DNA of 64,000 nucleotides from Bog-473 sp963728845 (GCA_963728845.1 CAVSLS010000022.1:1-64000), one strand, 5' to 3'. Counted from the first letter of the stretch, positions 1 through 11,191 are shown. Numbers and translations: made by a program. The notes: generated by a model not told the origin, from the letters alone.

Positions 1-159
<159 letters not shown>

Positions 160-236
160 GCGTCCGTCCCTTCGTCCCGGTCAACAGGGCACTGCCGACT
201 GAGCTGTCTGCCAGCTGCCGACGACGGTGACCCGGG

Positions 237-1025
237 TCAGATGCGGTTCAGGAGCTCGCTCTTCTTCGCGGCGAACTCCTCTTCGGAGAGGATGCCGCGC
301 CGGCGCAGGTCGTCGAGCTCGATCAGCCGGTCACGGATCTCGAAGGGGAGCGCGCCCCGGGCCGGGCCTCCCGCCGGTTGACCGGCGGCCTGGCCCGGGG
401 TGGTGCCCGGCGTGTTCACGCCGAACGGCGGCGTGTCGAGCTCGGTGCCACGGTCCCGGTCGGCGTCGTCGTCGCGATCCCGCTGCGCGGCGCGGCGCGC
501 CTCCGCGGGGAGCATGTCGTGCGGGATGGTCTCGCGCTGGCCGCCGCCCACGATCTCGTTGATCTGCGAGTTGATCACGCGCTGGACGATCGCCGGCTTG
601 CGCATGTACTCGAGCGTGAGCGAGTCGTCCTCACCCTGCACGTCGATGATGAGGCTCCCGGTGCCGAGGAGCCGCTCGATCAGCGCCTGGCGGATGTTGA
701 CCTCGGTGATGCGCTGCAGGCGCAGCTGGACCGTGTCGCGCCCGAGGATGCCCTGTCGGACCAGGATCCGGGTGGACGTCAGCGCCACGGTGTAGGACTT
801 CCAGCGTACGAACCGGCCGAGCAGCCAGAGGCCCGGGATGAGGGCGATGATGATGATCGGGTAGTTGGTCCAGCCAGGCGGGTTCCGCCACAGGACGACC
901 AGCACGATGATCGCCGCCCAGACCCCGATGGAGGTGAAGAGGGGCCCGAAGAGGAAGATCCAGTGCGGGCGCAGCTCGGCCAGGAGCTCCTCGTCCTCAT
1001 TGAGGAATTTCCGAGGAAGGGCCAT
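237..1025 (-). CDS. Membrane-anchored PH-domain protein with C-terminal SHOCT domain
   Basis: A 262-residue protein. Two hydrophobic stretches (about residues 22-47 and 54-72) form a hairpin in the membrane. They are followed by a bacterial PH-like (DUF304/YdbS-type) beta domain at about 72-150, with the hallmark LTSTRILVRQGILGRDTVQL and a short stretch of strands. A charged and Pro/Gly-rich linker (about 165-230) leads to a C-terminal SHOCT helix pair (LIELDDLRRRGILSEEEF, about 234-262), a short oligomerisation module common at protein C-termini. It probably sits on the cytoplasmic face of the membrane. Its role is unknown, and no partner gene adjoins it. The ATG start lies just before the first hydrophobic segment. 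Confidence 0.85.
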   Translation of the reverse strand: MALPRKFLNEDEELLAELRPHWIFLFGPLFTSIGVWAAIIVLVVLWRNPPGWTNYPIIIIALIPGLWLLGRFVRWKSYTVALTSTRILVRQGILGRDTVQLRLQRITEVNIRQALIERLLGTGSLIIDVQGEDDSLTLEYMRKPAIVQRVINSQINEIVGGGQRETIPHDMLPAEARRAAQRDRDDDADRDRGTELDTPPFGVNTPGTTPGQAAGQPAGGPARGALPFEIRDRLIELDDLRRRGILSEEEFAAKKSELLNRI

Positions 1026-1081
1026 TCCGCAACAGTACCGGCGGCCGCCAGGCCGCCCGGGGCACGGTCGGCCGGGCGCCG

Positions 1082-1087
1082 TAGGGT
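1082..1087 (+). promoter_or_regulatory. -10 box TAGGGT of a leaderless promoter
   Basis: TAGGGT fits the actinobacterial -10 pattern TANNNT and ends 6 nt before the GTG start of the rhodanese gene. This spacing would place the transcript start on the start codon. Confidence 0.55.
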
Positions 1088-1093
1088 TGAGCC

Positions 1094-1405
1094 GTGCCCT
1101 ACGCCGAGGTGGAGCCCGATGAGGTCAAGGCGCGCCTCGCCCGCGGCGAGGACGTGTTCCTCCTCGACGTGCGCGAGCCCGACGAGGTCGCGGCCTGGTC
1201 CTACCCCGTCGGCGTCAACATCCCCCTCGGGCAGCTCGGCGGCCGCCTCGACGAGCTACCCCGGGACGTCACCATCGTTGTGGCCTGCCACGTGGGGGGC
1301 CGGTCGGCCGCGGCGGCCAAGGCACTCAGCGACGCGGGGTGGACGGCCGAGAACCTCACCGGCGGCGCGGTGGCCTGGGCGGCGGGTGATCGGCACCCCG
1401 TCTGA
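1094..1405 (+). CDS. Rhodanese-like sulfurtransferase domain protein
   Basis: A 103-residue single rhodanese domain. The N-terminal DVFLLDVREPDEVA is the typical entry motif. The active-site loop is CHVGGRS with Cys65, matching the CxxGxRS pattern of the persulfide-carrying cysteine. The C-terminal NLTGGAVAWAA closes the fold. Such stand-alone domains transfer sulfane sulfur in the cytoplasm; the acceptor cannot be told from here. The GTG start is supported by a TAGGGT box 6 nt upstream. It stands alone between convergent and divergent neighbours. Confidence 0.9.
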   Translation: MPYAEVEPDEVKARLARGEDVFLLDVREPDEVAAWSYPVGVNIPLGQLGGRLDELPRDVTIVVACHVGGRSAAAAKALSDAGWTAENLTGGAVAWAAGDRHPV

Positions 1406-1447
1406 AGGTTCCTCGGATCTTCTCAACCACCCGTCGCTTGAGGCGGA

Positions 1448-2431
1448 TCATCTTCTCTTCACGCAAGCTGACCGCCATCGCCGTGGAGGTACGTCGCATT
1501 GCTCCCCGGGAGTTGACTCCGCTCGGGTGGCCTCCGCAAGCTCGCTGTCGATTTGGCGGAGCAGTGCAATTCGTTCCCTGGCAAAGGGCTCTCTCGTCCC
1601 TCGGCCGAGGGTGACGAAGAACTCGTTGCCCGTGGTTTCGAACTCGTGAGTCACGTCGAGACCTGTGAGAAGCCCGAGTGACCTCAGATCCTGCAGGATG
1701 AGACGGAAACTCGACGGAGTGAAGCACGAGACGTGCACATCTACATAGTCGCCCGCCGTGGCTTGGTCCCAAACCTTTCGTGCGTAATCAAAGTTGTAGG
1801 CGCTTCCAAACTTGCCGTGCGTGTCGGCGGACCACGAGATCTGTCCGTCGAGGGTGACGCAGTTCACCATGTGATCGAAGACACTGCCGGGCGTTGGCCG
1901 GTTCCGTCGTTGCCCGAATGCGTCCAGTACCTCCCTCGTCGTGGTGAGCGGTCTGAAGTGGTCGAAGCAGTAGCGCTTGTCCGGGACGACAAGAGAGACC
2001 ACACCTTCGGGTTTCAACACATCCTGGCAGTCGTTGAGGAAGCCGGCCAGATCGGGGAGGTGCTCGATCACATGGCTTGCGATGATCCAGTCGTAGCGAT
2101 CTGTGCCGCCGACCAGCTCACGGAGCGGTTCACCGCTCCAGACGAAATCCACTTCTTCTATCTGGGCAAGATCGGCATCGACGTCCCGGAACTTCTCCCG
2201 CAGGGCGTCGGCATCCATGTAGTCGAGGACGTGAACGTTGAATCCTCCACTCCGGGGTGCGATCGGGCTGTGCGCAGGGCCGACCTCGAGTCCGAGACCG
2301 TCTCGATCGATGAAGGCCAGGGCTTTCTCGACTCGACTGAGTGAAGACCCGCTCGAGCCGGCGGTGAGTGATGTGTCGGTCAGAACGGGGTTTCCTCGCT
2401 GGCGTCTCTGTCGGCCTTCCTGGGCGCACAC
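1448..2431 (-). CDS. Class I SAM-dependent methyltransferase
   Basis: A 327-residue frame with a Rossmann-type methyltransferase core. GLGLEVGPAHSPIAP gives the SAM-binding glycine motif at about residue 45, an acidic residue ends strand 2 (HVLDYMDAD), and WIIASHVIEHLPDL at about 115 is the canonical motif after strand 4 (methyltransf_11/23 type), followed by VLKPEGVVSLVVPDKR. The DKRYCFDHFR segment resembles methyltransferases found in polysaccharide clusters, but no such cluster is present, so the substrate is unknown. The start is uncertain: the first about 30 residues look untypical and the true start may be internal. Base composition is lower in GC than the flanking housekeeping genes, which hints at transfer. 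Confidence 0.8.
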   Translation of the reverse strand: MCAQEGRQRRQRGNPVLTDTSLTAGSSGSSLSRVEKALAFIDRDGLGLEVGPAHSPIAPRSGGFNVHVLDYMDADALREKFRDVDADLAQIEEVDFVWSGEPLRELVGGTDRYDWIIASHVIEHLPDLAGFLNDCQDVLKPEGVVSLVVPDKRYCFDHFRPLTTTREVLDAFGQRRNRPTPGSVFDHMVNCVTLDGQISWSADTHGKFGSAYNFDYARKVWDQATAGDYVDVHVSCFTPSSFRLILQDLRSLGLLTGLDVTHEFETTGNEFFVTLGRGTREPFARERIALLRQIDSELAEATRAESTPGEQCDVPPRRWRSACVKRR

Positions 2432-2509
2432 AAGGTTACGCCCCGCCCATTTCCTCCGGTGGGAGGCGGCACGTATGGGCTACGCCAAGGTCAGATTGAC
2501 TCTTGAGAT

Positions 2510-2529
2510 TGTACTAATTTTCTAGTACA
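2510..2529. promoter_or_regulatory. Palindromic operator for the GntR/YtrA regulator
   Basis: A perfect 7-bp inverted repeat, TGTACTA, six bases, TAGTACA, lies 9 bp before the ATG of the GntR-family gene. The right arm overlaps the proposed -10 box TACATT (2526-2531), so binding of the regulator would block its own transcription. Confidence 0.75.
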
Positions 2530-2531
2530 TT
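2526..2531 (+). promoter_or_regulatory. -10 box TACATT overlapping the operator
   Basis: TACATT ends 7 nt before the ATG at 2539, giving a leaderless arrangement. Four of its six bases lie in the right arm of the inverted repeat. Confidence 0.55.
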
Positions 2532-2538
2532 TGGACGT

Positions 2539-2940
2539 ATGGAGTCGGAGCCAACCCTTCAGTTCCGACTCGACCGCAAGTCCGGCGTGCCGGCCTATCG
2601 CCAGGTGGTCGACCAGGTCCGCCGAGCCGTGCGGCTCGGGATCCTCCGACCAGGGGATCAGCTCCCGACCGTCCGAGACGTGGTCAAGCAGATCGCCATC
2701 AACCCCAACACGGTGCACCGGGCCTACCGCGATCTCGAGGCGCAAGGGCTTATCGAAGGGCGCCCCGGCAGCGGGACCTTCATCCGACGTTCGCTCTCAA
2801 GAGTGCCCGACGAGCAGCCCCAGCTCCAGCAACAGCTTGAGAAGTGGATGCGCGCGGCGAGGGCTGCCGGTCTCGGTGATGAAGCGATCGCGGCCTTGGT
2901 GGCCGCGGCAACGGAATCCTCGAAGAAGGAGGGGACATGA
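2539..2940 (+). CDS. GntR-family regulator, YtrA subfamily
   Basis: A 133-residue protein. Residues about 10-78 form the winged helix of GntR proteins: GVPAYRQVVDQVRRAV, GDQLPTVRDVVKQIAINPNT as the recognition helix region, and GLIEGRPGSGTFI as the wing. The rest is a short two-helix tail (about 85-130) instead of a large effector domain, which defines the YtrA subfamily; these usually control a neighbouring ABC exporter. A near-perfect operator overlaps its own promoter. Its stop overlaps the start of the downstream ABC ATPase by 4 bp (ATGA), so the two formed one operon. That ATPase is now broken, leaving the regulator without an obvious local target. Confidence 0.9.
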   Translation: MESEPTLQFRLDRKSGVPAYRQVVDQVRRAVRLGILRPGDQLPTVRDVVKQIAINPNTVHRAYRDLEAQGLIEGRPGSGTFIRRSLSRVPDEQPQLQQQLEKWMRAARAAGLGDEAIAALVAAATESSKKEGT

Positions 2941-3522
2941 CGACCGTCGCTGCCCTTGAAACGGTGGGGTTGGGCCGACGCTACGGCACCAATTGGGTCT
3001 GCGTGACTGTTCGCTCACTTGCCCGAAGGGTCCATCACCGGTCTCGTAGGTCCTCACGGCGCTGGCAAGTCAACGCTCCTGCGCCTGGCGGCGGCGCTCT
3101 CCCGACCCACGACGGGGACCGTCAGCATCTTTGGCGAACAGGTTGAACCGAACTCGACTCGACACCTCTATGCCGGGCTCCGAGTCGGTGAGACGCTGCG
3201 TTTTGGCCAGAAGTTCAATCAGCAGTGGGACGACGACGCAGCACTCAGGTTGCTGAACGAGCTCGAGGTGCCACTTGCGGAACGGGTCGGGCGGCTGTCT
3301 CTCGGCCAACAAGCCCTCGTGGCGCTGTCACTTTGCATAGGAAAGCGCGAACCCGATCTCGAAGAAATCGTTCTGGCGTATCTGTCGAGCCGTCCCGGCT
3401 ACCAGATGGTGGAGTCCCCCCGGTGCGTTGCTCGGAGTGACGGTGTGGTCAGTGCGGCGGTGGTCGGCCTGGGGACAGTGCCCCGGTTCGCCGGGTCGCT
3501 GGCGCTTTGCGGCACCCTGTGA
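2937..3522 (+). pseudogene. ABC transporter ATP-binding protein remnant (YtrB-like)
   Basis: The first frame reads MTTVAALETVGLGRRYGTNWV, a normal ABC start. It then loses phase at about 2998-3018, where two single-base losses would restore it. A second frame continues PEGSITGLVGPHGAGKSTLL (Walker A) to GRLSLGQQALVALSLCIGK (signature region). There the text jumps to DLEEIVLAYLSS, which is the usual extreme C-terminus of this family. About 100 residues holding Walker B, the D-loop and the H-loop are therefore missing. The permease expected next is absent. This is a decayed operon partner of the GntR gene; even with the frame repaired it could not hydrolyse ATP normally. Confidence 0.85.
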
Positions 3523-3550
3523 CCGGGCCGGGGCAATCCGGCTCTTTGGG

Positions 3551-4165
3551 CTAGCGACCGTGGATGCGTGGCGTTGCGGTTCTGACCTCCCGCCACATCA
3601 GCCACATCTTCGGTCCGCCGTTCGAGAGCTGCTTCGTGTCAATGACTTCGAATCCGTGCCGGCGGTAGAACGGGACGTTGCTCTCCCGTTGCGTCTCAAG
3701 GTAGGCGGGAAGACCGTCGGCGTCGCAATGGCCCAGGACCGGGGCAAGCACTGCCGAGGCGATTCCGCGCCTCTGCCAGTCGGGATGCGTGCCGAGAACC
3801 TCGAGGTACCAGTGAGGCTCGGATGGGTGCACCTCTGACAGCTCGATCAGGGCGCCCAGAGCACGATCGACCCTTTCACCTGCGGCCTCAGCAAATGGTT
3901 CCGCCATCATCGCTGTCTGCTCGTCGGAGAAGGTCCAGGCTTCCGGCGGAGCCCACATCGCCGTACCAACGACGTCATCAGTCGTGTAGATGGATTCGTG
4001 AATCATCGATGCGCGAATCAAGCCGTCGAAAAGGAGCGTGGCCCGTCGGTCAACGTCGTCGGGAGGAAGCATCCATGTGATCAAGGGATCGTCCTCGAAT
4101 GCCCGCATCTGGACATGGGCCATCTGAACAATGTCGTCGAGCGTTGCGAGTCGAACCGTGGTCAC
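3551..4165 (-). CDS. GNAT-family N-acetyltransferase
   Basis: From the GTG at 4165 the product has 204 residues. VRLATLDDIVQMAHVQMRAF is a typical GNAT first strand and helix. YLEVLGTHPDWQRRGIASAV contains motif A, with QRRGIA as the acetyl-CoA pyrophosphate loop. VPFYRRHGFEVIDTKQL is the C-terminal strand and helix 4 signature. An open frame extends upstream to 4405, but its extra 80 residues look non-coding, and a TACATT box sits 7 nt before the GTG, which decides the start. Substrate unknown; overall resemblance is to small-molecule or antibiotic-type acetyltransferases. Confidence 0.85.
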   Translation of the reverse strand: MTTVRLATLDDIVQMAHVQMRAFEDDPLITWMLPPDDVDRRATLLFDGLIRASMIHESIYTTDDVVGTAMWAPPEAWTFSDEQTAMMAEPFAEAAGERVDRALGALIELSEVHPSEPHWYLEVLGTHPDWQRRGIASAVLAPVLGHCDADGLPAYLETQRESNVPFYRRHGFEVIDTKQLSNGGPKMWLMWREVRTATPRIHGR

Positions 4166-4172
4166 CGAGTCA

Positions 4173-4178
4173 AATGTA
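4173..4178 (-). promoter_or_regulatory. -10 box TACATT for the GNAT gene
   Basis: Read on the minus strand, TACATT lies 7 nt before the GTG start at 4165, the same leaderless geometry as other genes here. Confidence 0.5.
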
Positions 4179-4647
4179 TTCGACGCAGGATCTGGACTCG
4201 GCCCGCCCCCCGTCCGGGTCGGTGGCTCCTTGACTTCGGACAGACGCCCGAAATCAGCGGAATCGGGCTCTGTTCGAAACGCGAGCGCAGTGCGTCTGAC
4301 CCGCGCAGAGCTCTCGTGACCAGGCTCGGATCCAAACCTCGGATTAGTACCAATGGGGGCCGAGATGAAGGCAGAGAGCGATGGACACCATGACCGATGC
4401 TCCAAGTCTCACGCATGTGCCGGTCGTCACGGTCAGCGGATCTCCCGAACCACGACTGAGACCATGGTCATCGACGAATTCATCGTGAGGTTCACTCACG
4501 ACGTCGTCATGGATGCCATCCTTCCGGGCCTTGCTCCACACCTTGCTCCACGAGTGCTCCACGAGTTGATCACGAGCCAAGGCGATCGGGGTCGTCCGAT
4601 TGATCAAATCGCTTGGGGCAAAACCGCGGTCCACGGGGGATTTGCGT
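4179..4647. other. Intergenic stretch without a supported gene
   Basis: Open frames exist on both strands but none has a family signature or start context. A short direct repeat of CCTTGCTCCAC occurs twice near 4535-4555, with a further partial copy. No hairpin with a T tract was seen. Confidence 0.4.
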
Positions 4648-4719
4648 GGGGCTGGTGGGGATCGAACCCACGACCGAAGGATTATGAGTCCTCTGCTCTG
4701 ACCACTGAGCTACAGCCCC
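4648..4719 (-). tRNA. tRNA with CAU anticodon (elongator Met or lysidine Ile2)
   Basis: On the minus strand a 72-nt cloverleaf begins GGGGCTG and its acceptor pairs fully with CAGCCCC, followed by discriminator A. The D-arm reads TAGCTCAGTGGTCAGAGC, the anticodon loop CTCATAA carries CAT (plus-strand 4684-4686), and the T-arm contains GGTTCGATCC. CCA is not encoded. An initiator is excluded by the paired 1-72 position. Sequence alone does not separate elongator Met from the lysidine-modified isoleucine tRNA. Confidence 0.93.
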
Positions 4720-4839
4720 AGGGATGCGGGGCGATGTTACCGACGGTACGTGGGGACGGCCGTGACCGCGAGGCGCCCAGCCTGACGATCCGGGCCGGAG
4801 CGCGATCGGCGGGCGCGCCCGGTTTGGCAACATACTCGG

Positions 4840-5328
4840 GTGGCAGCGCCAGGACGAAGGCCGACGCGCCCTGGACGCCGTCACAAGCTGGCAGCCTTCG
4901 CCGTCGTACTCGGCATCGGGGCCGGCGTCGCATTGGCGTTGGCGTTGACGCTGCTCGGCGGGACGCGTGCCGCGGCGCCGTGGCGCGCTCCTGCATCGCG
5001 GAGCTCCCACCGTTCGACCACGACGGACGCGGCGACGGCCGCCACGCCACCACTCACCGGCGAGGTCGTCGGCATCGGCCCCCGGCACAACGGCGACAAC
5101 TACTCGGCGGCCACCGGCATGCCGGTCAGCACCGACGACGGCACGAACGGCCCGCAGCCCCGAGACGACTTGGCCGGGCTAAACCGGGCGACCGAGCCCA
5201 AGGTGCTCATCGAGTGCGGGAACATGCGCAACGTCACCCACGCCGCCCTGTTGCTCACGCCCGCGTTCCAGCCGGCTGCTGCGCACGTCCTGGCCCAGGC
5301 GCTCACGGCGTACCTGGTCGGATCGTGA
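4840..5328 (+). pseudogene. N-acetylmuramoyl-L-alanine amidase lacking its catalytic centre
   Basis: A 162-residue frame has an N-terminal membrane or signal segment (about 18-45, LAAFAVVLGIGAGVALALAL), then PLTGEVVGIGPRHNGDNY, the start of an Amidase_3 domain. It passes directly to ATGMPVSTDDG, DDLAGLN and KVLIECGNMRN, the end of that domain. About 100 residues between, which carry the zinc-binding Glu and the second zinc His, are missing in frame. The first His and the final catalytic Glu remain. Normally the enzyme cleaves the peptide stem from cell-wall muramic acid outside the cell; this version should be inactive. It overlaps the next gene by 4 bp (GTGA). Confidence 0.75.
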
Positions 5329-7584
5329 CGTCCACCACGGCGGCCCCGCCCCTCCCCGAAAGGGCGGGGCCGCCCGGCGCCGACACCGCGACGGCCTGGT
5401 CCTGGTTCGGTCCCTGGGTCGTGGTCACCCTCGCCGTCGTCTGGGGGCTATGGGAGCTCCGGCCCGAGCTGCGGGCCGTGCCCTACCTCGACGACAGCTC
5501 GCTGCACCAGCAGATGGTGCGCTTCGCGGCGACCCGCATCGGGCAGGGCCACTTACCGCTCACGAGCTGGTTCCCGACGCTCGGGCTCGGCTCGCCCCAG
5601 TTCCTGCACTACCAGAGCCTGCCCTCCATGGTCACGGGATCGATCGGCACGGTCTTCGACCCCGACACGGTGTTCCGGTGGTCGTTGTACCTGCTGCTCG
5701 GGCTGTGGCCGCTCTCCGTGTACGCCAGCGCCCGGCTGTTCGGCCTGGGCCGCTGGACCGCCGCCGCGGCCGCCTCGCTGGCGCCCTTCCTCGCCTCGGC
5801 GGCCGGCATCGGCTACGAGACCAAGGCCTACGTCTGGGTGGGCTACGGCGTGTGGACCCAGCTCTGGGCCTCGTGGACGCTGCCACTGGCCTGGGGCTTC
5901 ACCTACCGCGCCCTGTCGTCGCTCCGCGCCGCCCTGCCCGCCGTCCTCCTCATCATGCTGACCGTGGCGCTGCACTACGAGACCGGGTACCTGGCCTTCG
6001 TGCCGCTCGTCGTGTGGCCGTTCATCGTGCCCGCGGACCTGAGGCGGCGGCTGGGTCGCGCCGCCATCTTGGGCGTGGCCGCGCTGGCGGCGTCGGCCTG
6101 GGTCATCGTGCCGCTGCTGGACCAGTCCCACTGGGCGGCGCGCAACCAGGTGCTCGAGAGCACGGGTCTCGAGAACGGCTACGGCGCCCGCCAGGTGCTG
6201 TCGTGGCTGTTCTCGGGCCAGCTCTACGACGCGGGGCGCTGGCCCGTCGTCACCGTCCTCGTCGGCCTCGGGATCGCCGCCTGCATCTGGCGCTGGCGCA
6301 CCAGCCTGGCGGGCCGCGCCCTGGTGAGCATCTGGGTGGTGACCCTGCTGATGACGTTCGGGCGGACCACGTTCGGACCGCTCTACGACATCGTGCCGGG
6401 CAGCAGCGACATCTTCATCCGTCGCTTCCAGATGGGCGTGCAACTCTCGGGCATCCTGCTTGCCGGCATCGGCATCGTGACCGGGGGGCGCCTGGTCCTC
6501 GGCGCCGCACGGCACCTCTTACCCGAGGAGCGACGGCGCCAGGCCTCCGGACCGGCCGGCCGGGGCATCGTCGCCGGGTCGTGCCTGGTGGCGCTGATCG
6601 TCGTGCTGGCGCCGGCCTGGACCTCCATGGACACCTACGACGCCCACAACGCGACGAACATCACGCTGCAGGCCCACGCCGACGCGCGCCAGGACCCCCA
6701 GATCGACCAGCTGGTCGCCTTCGTCCGCGCCCACCCGCGCGGACGCGTCTACGCCGGCCAGCCGACGAACTGGGGAGCGAACTTCCTCGTGGGTGCGGTG
6801 CCCGTGTTCAAGTACCTCGAGGCCAAGGACGTCGACGAGGTCGGGTACACGCTGCGGACCGCCTCGCTCATGACCGACCCCGAGTACTTCTTCGACGACA
6901 CCAACCCGGGCGACTACCCGCTCTTCGGCATCGGCTACATCCTCACTCCCGCCTCCATGGCGCCGCCGGTGCCCGCCGACAAGGTCCGCTGCACCGGCAC
7001 CGCGTGCCTGTGGGCCCTCCCCGACCCCGGGTACATCCACGTGTACGACACGACCGGCGTCCTGACCGCGACCCGCGCCGACGTGGGCTCGCAGAGTGTC
7101 ACCCTGTTGGACTCGCCGTTGCTCGGTCAGGAGCGCGACCTGACGGTGGCCTTCAACGGGCGGGCGGCGTCCACCCCCACGGCCGCGGACTCGACCGCGC
7201 TGCGAGGGCCGCCGGGCCAGGTGCTCGCCGAGCACGCCGACCTGGCCGACGGCCACGCCGGCGCAGTGGTGCGGACGAGCCGGCACGCCACGGTCGTCCT
7301 CGAGCGCGTCCTACGACGCCGGCTGGCGCGCCACGGTCGACGGCCACCCGAGGCCGACGGTCATGGTGGCGCCGGCGCTGGTCGGCGTCGTGGTGGGTCG
7401 AGGTGTGCACACGGTCGCCTTCAGCTACGCCGGCTATGGGTCCTACGACGTGCTCTTCGTCCTGGCGCTGGCCGTCCTCGCCGCCCTGGCGGTGGCGCCG
7501 GTGCTCCGGCGCCGCGTGCGGCCGTCGACGGGCGCACGCCGGTCGACGAGAATGGCCGGCGATGCCGGCCCCGTCCAACCCTGA
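5325..7584 (+). CDS. Large polytopic membrane protein, YfhO/GT39-like (one frameshift)
   Basis: The GTG start overlaps the preceding stop by 4 bp. The first about 430 residues hold ten or more hydrophobic segments with LDDSSLHQQMVRFAATRIGQG and SWFPTLGLGSPQFLHYQSL, as in bacterial membrane proteins related to GT-C glycosyltransferases. A long extracytoplasmic part follows (about 440-660). Frame is lost near 7303; removing one C gives EASYDAGW, then RATVDGHPRPTVMVAPALVG, VVVGRGVHTVAFSYAGYG and a last membrane helix, ending at 7584. That ending is typical of YfhO-type proteins. It may build or modify cell-surface polysaccharide; no substrate can be assigned. The frameshift may be a sequence error because both parts are well preserved. 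Confidence 0.8.
5341..5372. other. Perfect 11-bp inverted repeat inside the 5' coding end
   Basis: CGGCCCCGCCC and GGGCGGGGCCG are exact complements separated by 10 nt. The structure lies 16 bp inside the membrane-protein frame, so an RNA hairpin there could slow translation. No T tract follows, so it is unlikely to be a terminator. Confidence 0.5.
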
Positions 7585-8026
7585 GCCCGTCCCGGCCGAC
7601 GCGACCGCCCCGGGCGCCGTGGTGGTCGCGTTCCTCCACGCGCTCGCCGCGGGCGACGTCGACGCCGCGGCGGCGCTGGTGACGGACGATCTCGTCTACA
7701 TGAACGTGACGCTGCCCACGGTGCACGGGCGGGACCGGTTCGAGCGGCTCGCCCGCCCGGTGCTGCGGCCTGGGCGGATGGGTTTCAGGGTCCACCTCAA
7801 CCACGTGGCCACCGAGGGCGACGTGGTGCTCACCGACAGGATCGACGAGCTCAGCTTCCGACGCTTCGCCACCCGGTTCTGGGTCTACGGTCGCTTCGTC
7901 GTCCCCGACGGCCGGATCGCCGTCTGGCGTGACTCCTTCGACTGGCTCGACGTCACGATCGGCAACGTGCGCGGTGTGGCCGGGTTGGTGGCGCCGTCGC
8001 TCAACCGGCGCATGCCGGCCGGGTGA
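7562..8026 (+). CDS. Limonene-1,2-epoxide hydrolase-fold (SnoaL-like) protein
   Basis: 154 residues of the cystatin-like alpha+beta fold. AVVVAFLHALAAGDVDAAAA is the N-terminal helix pair and DDLVYMNVTLPTVHGRD the first strands. VVLTDRIDEL together with AVWRDSFDWLD keeps the Asp-Arg-Asp set that limonene-epoxide hydrolases use to activate water. This conservation favours a true epoxide hydrolase over a generic SnoaL cyclase, but no terpene genes are near. The ATG at 7562 lies inside the 3' end of the preceding gene (23-bp overlap), so the two are probably co-transcribed. Confidence 0.8.
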   Translation: MPAPSNPEPVPADATAPGAVVVAFLHALAAGDVDAAAALVTDDLVYMNVTLPTVHGRDRFERLARPVLRPGRMGFRVHLNHVATEGDVVLTDRIDELSFRRFATRFWVYGRFVVPDGRIAVWRDSFDWLDVTIGNVRGVAGLVAPSLNRRMPAG

Positions 8027-8059
8027 ACCCCGGCGCCGCCCCGCCGCCCGAGGAACGCC

Positions 8060-8302
8060 CTACTGCAGGTAGCCCTCCACGGTGTCGGCCGAACGCGGCT
8101 GGGCCGACTCGGGATCCTGACCCGCGTGGCGCTTGGCCCGGCGCTGGCGCAGCGTGTCCCAGAGCTGGTCCAGGGTGACCTCGAGGTCGCGCTTGCGCGC
8201 CAGCTCGTCGTCGCTCAGCCCTTCGCCGACGTGCGCCTCTTCCAGGCGCTGCTCCTCGGCGGCGAGCTCGCTGATCCGCTCCACGATCTGCTTGTCGTCC
8301 AT
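8060..8302 (-). CDS. DUF2630 family protein
   Basis: 80 residues starting MDDKQIVERISELAAEEQRL, the recognisable DUF2630 opening, followed by a charged coiled-coil-like helix with GLSDDELARKRDLEVTLDQL and a basic, disordered tail. DUF2630 is a small actinobacterial family without known function. The ATG at 8302 is chosen because the domain starts there; the frame stays open 9 codons further upstream. It sits just downstream of and convergent with the epoxide-hydrolase-fold gene. Confidence 0.85.
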   Translation of the reverse strand: MDDKQIVERISELAAEEQRLEEAHVGEGLSDDELARKRDLEVTLDQLWDTLRQRRAKRHAGQDPESAQPRSADTVEGYLQ

Positions 8303-8355
8303 GTGCGCTCCGATCGACGTCCCGAGCAACGGTGACCGGGCCAGTCTGCCCGGCC

Positions 8356-10728
<2,373 letters not shown>

Positions 10729-10857
10729 CGGGCTTCCTTCTCGTTCCTGAAAGATCCTCTGACTGGTCAACAATATGGGCGGCGGGGTGATTCCCGAGCG
10801 GGCGACCCCCCTGTCGGGTGGCCCCACCCGGCAGGCCCCCGGGCGGCGCGAGCGGCC

Positions 10858-10863
10858 TACGCT
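10858..10863 (+). promoter_or_regulatory. -10 box TACGCT for the DUF3039 gene
   Basis: TACGCT ends 7 nt before the GTG at 10871, matching the leaderless geometry of other promoters in the window. Confidence 0.5.
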
Positions 10864-10870
10864 GGGCTTC

Positions 10871-11191
10871 GTGGACGAAGAGGTCGGACGGTCCGCCCCA
10901 GCTCCGGAGCCCGCCGGGGGGACGACGCTGGCGCCGGCGCGGCCGACGCCCGACCTCGACGACGGGGACCACGACCGGATGGCCCACATCGTGCTCGAGG
11001 GCTACACCCCCAAGGACGGCGAATTCGTCTCCACGGGCCCGAGCGTCGTCGAGGGCATGGTGAACCGGACGCCCGTGCGGGCCCTGTGCGGCAAGGAGTG
11101 GGTGCCCGGCCGTGACCCCGCCCGCTACGGCCTGTGCCCCACCTGCAAGGAGATCGCCGAGTCCATGGGGTGGAAGATCCCAGCCGGCTGA
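10871..11191 (+). CDS. DUF3039 family protein
   Basis: 106 residues. The conserved part begins after a low-complexity N-terminus, with MAHIVLEGYTPKDGEFVSTG, then VRALCGKEWVPGRDPARYG and LCPTCKEIAESMGW. The three cysteines (C-x-n-CPTC) suggest a bound metal, probably zinc. DUF3039 occurs throughout Actinobacteria as a single small gene with no assigned role. The GTG start fits the TACGCT box upstream. Confidence 0.85.
   Translation: MDEEVGRSAPAPEPAGGTTLAPARPTPDLDDGDHDRMAHIVLEGYTPKDGEFVSTGPSVVEGMVNRTPVRALCGKEWVPGRDPARYGLCPTCKEIAESMGWKIPAG

Noticed and set aside
1733..2344. Plus-strand frame opposite the methyltransferase gene
   Set aside because: It is a mirror of the minus-strand methyltransferase, which has clear SAM-binding motifs; the plus frame has none.
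3999..4634. Extra small proteins around the GNAT gene
   Set aside because: Short overlapping frames on both strands lack start contexts or recognisable motifs.
5341..5372. The 11-bp inverted repeat as a transcription terminator
   Set aside because: It lies inside the next coding region and no T-rich tract follows on either strand.
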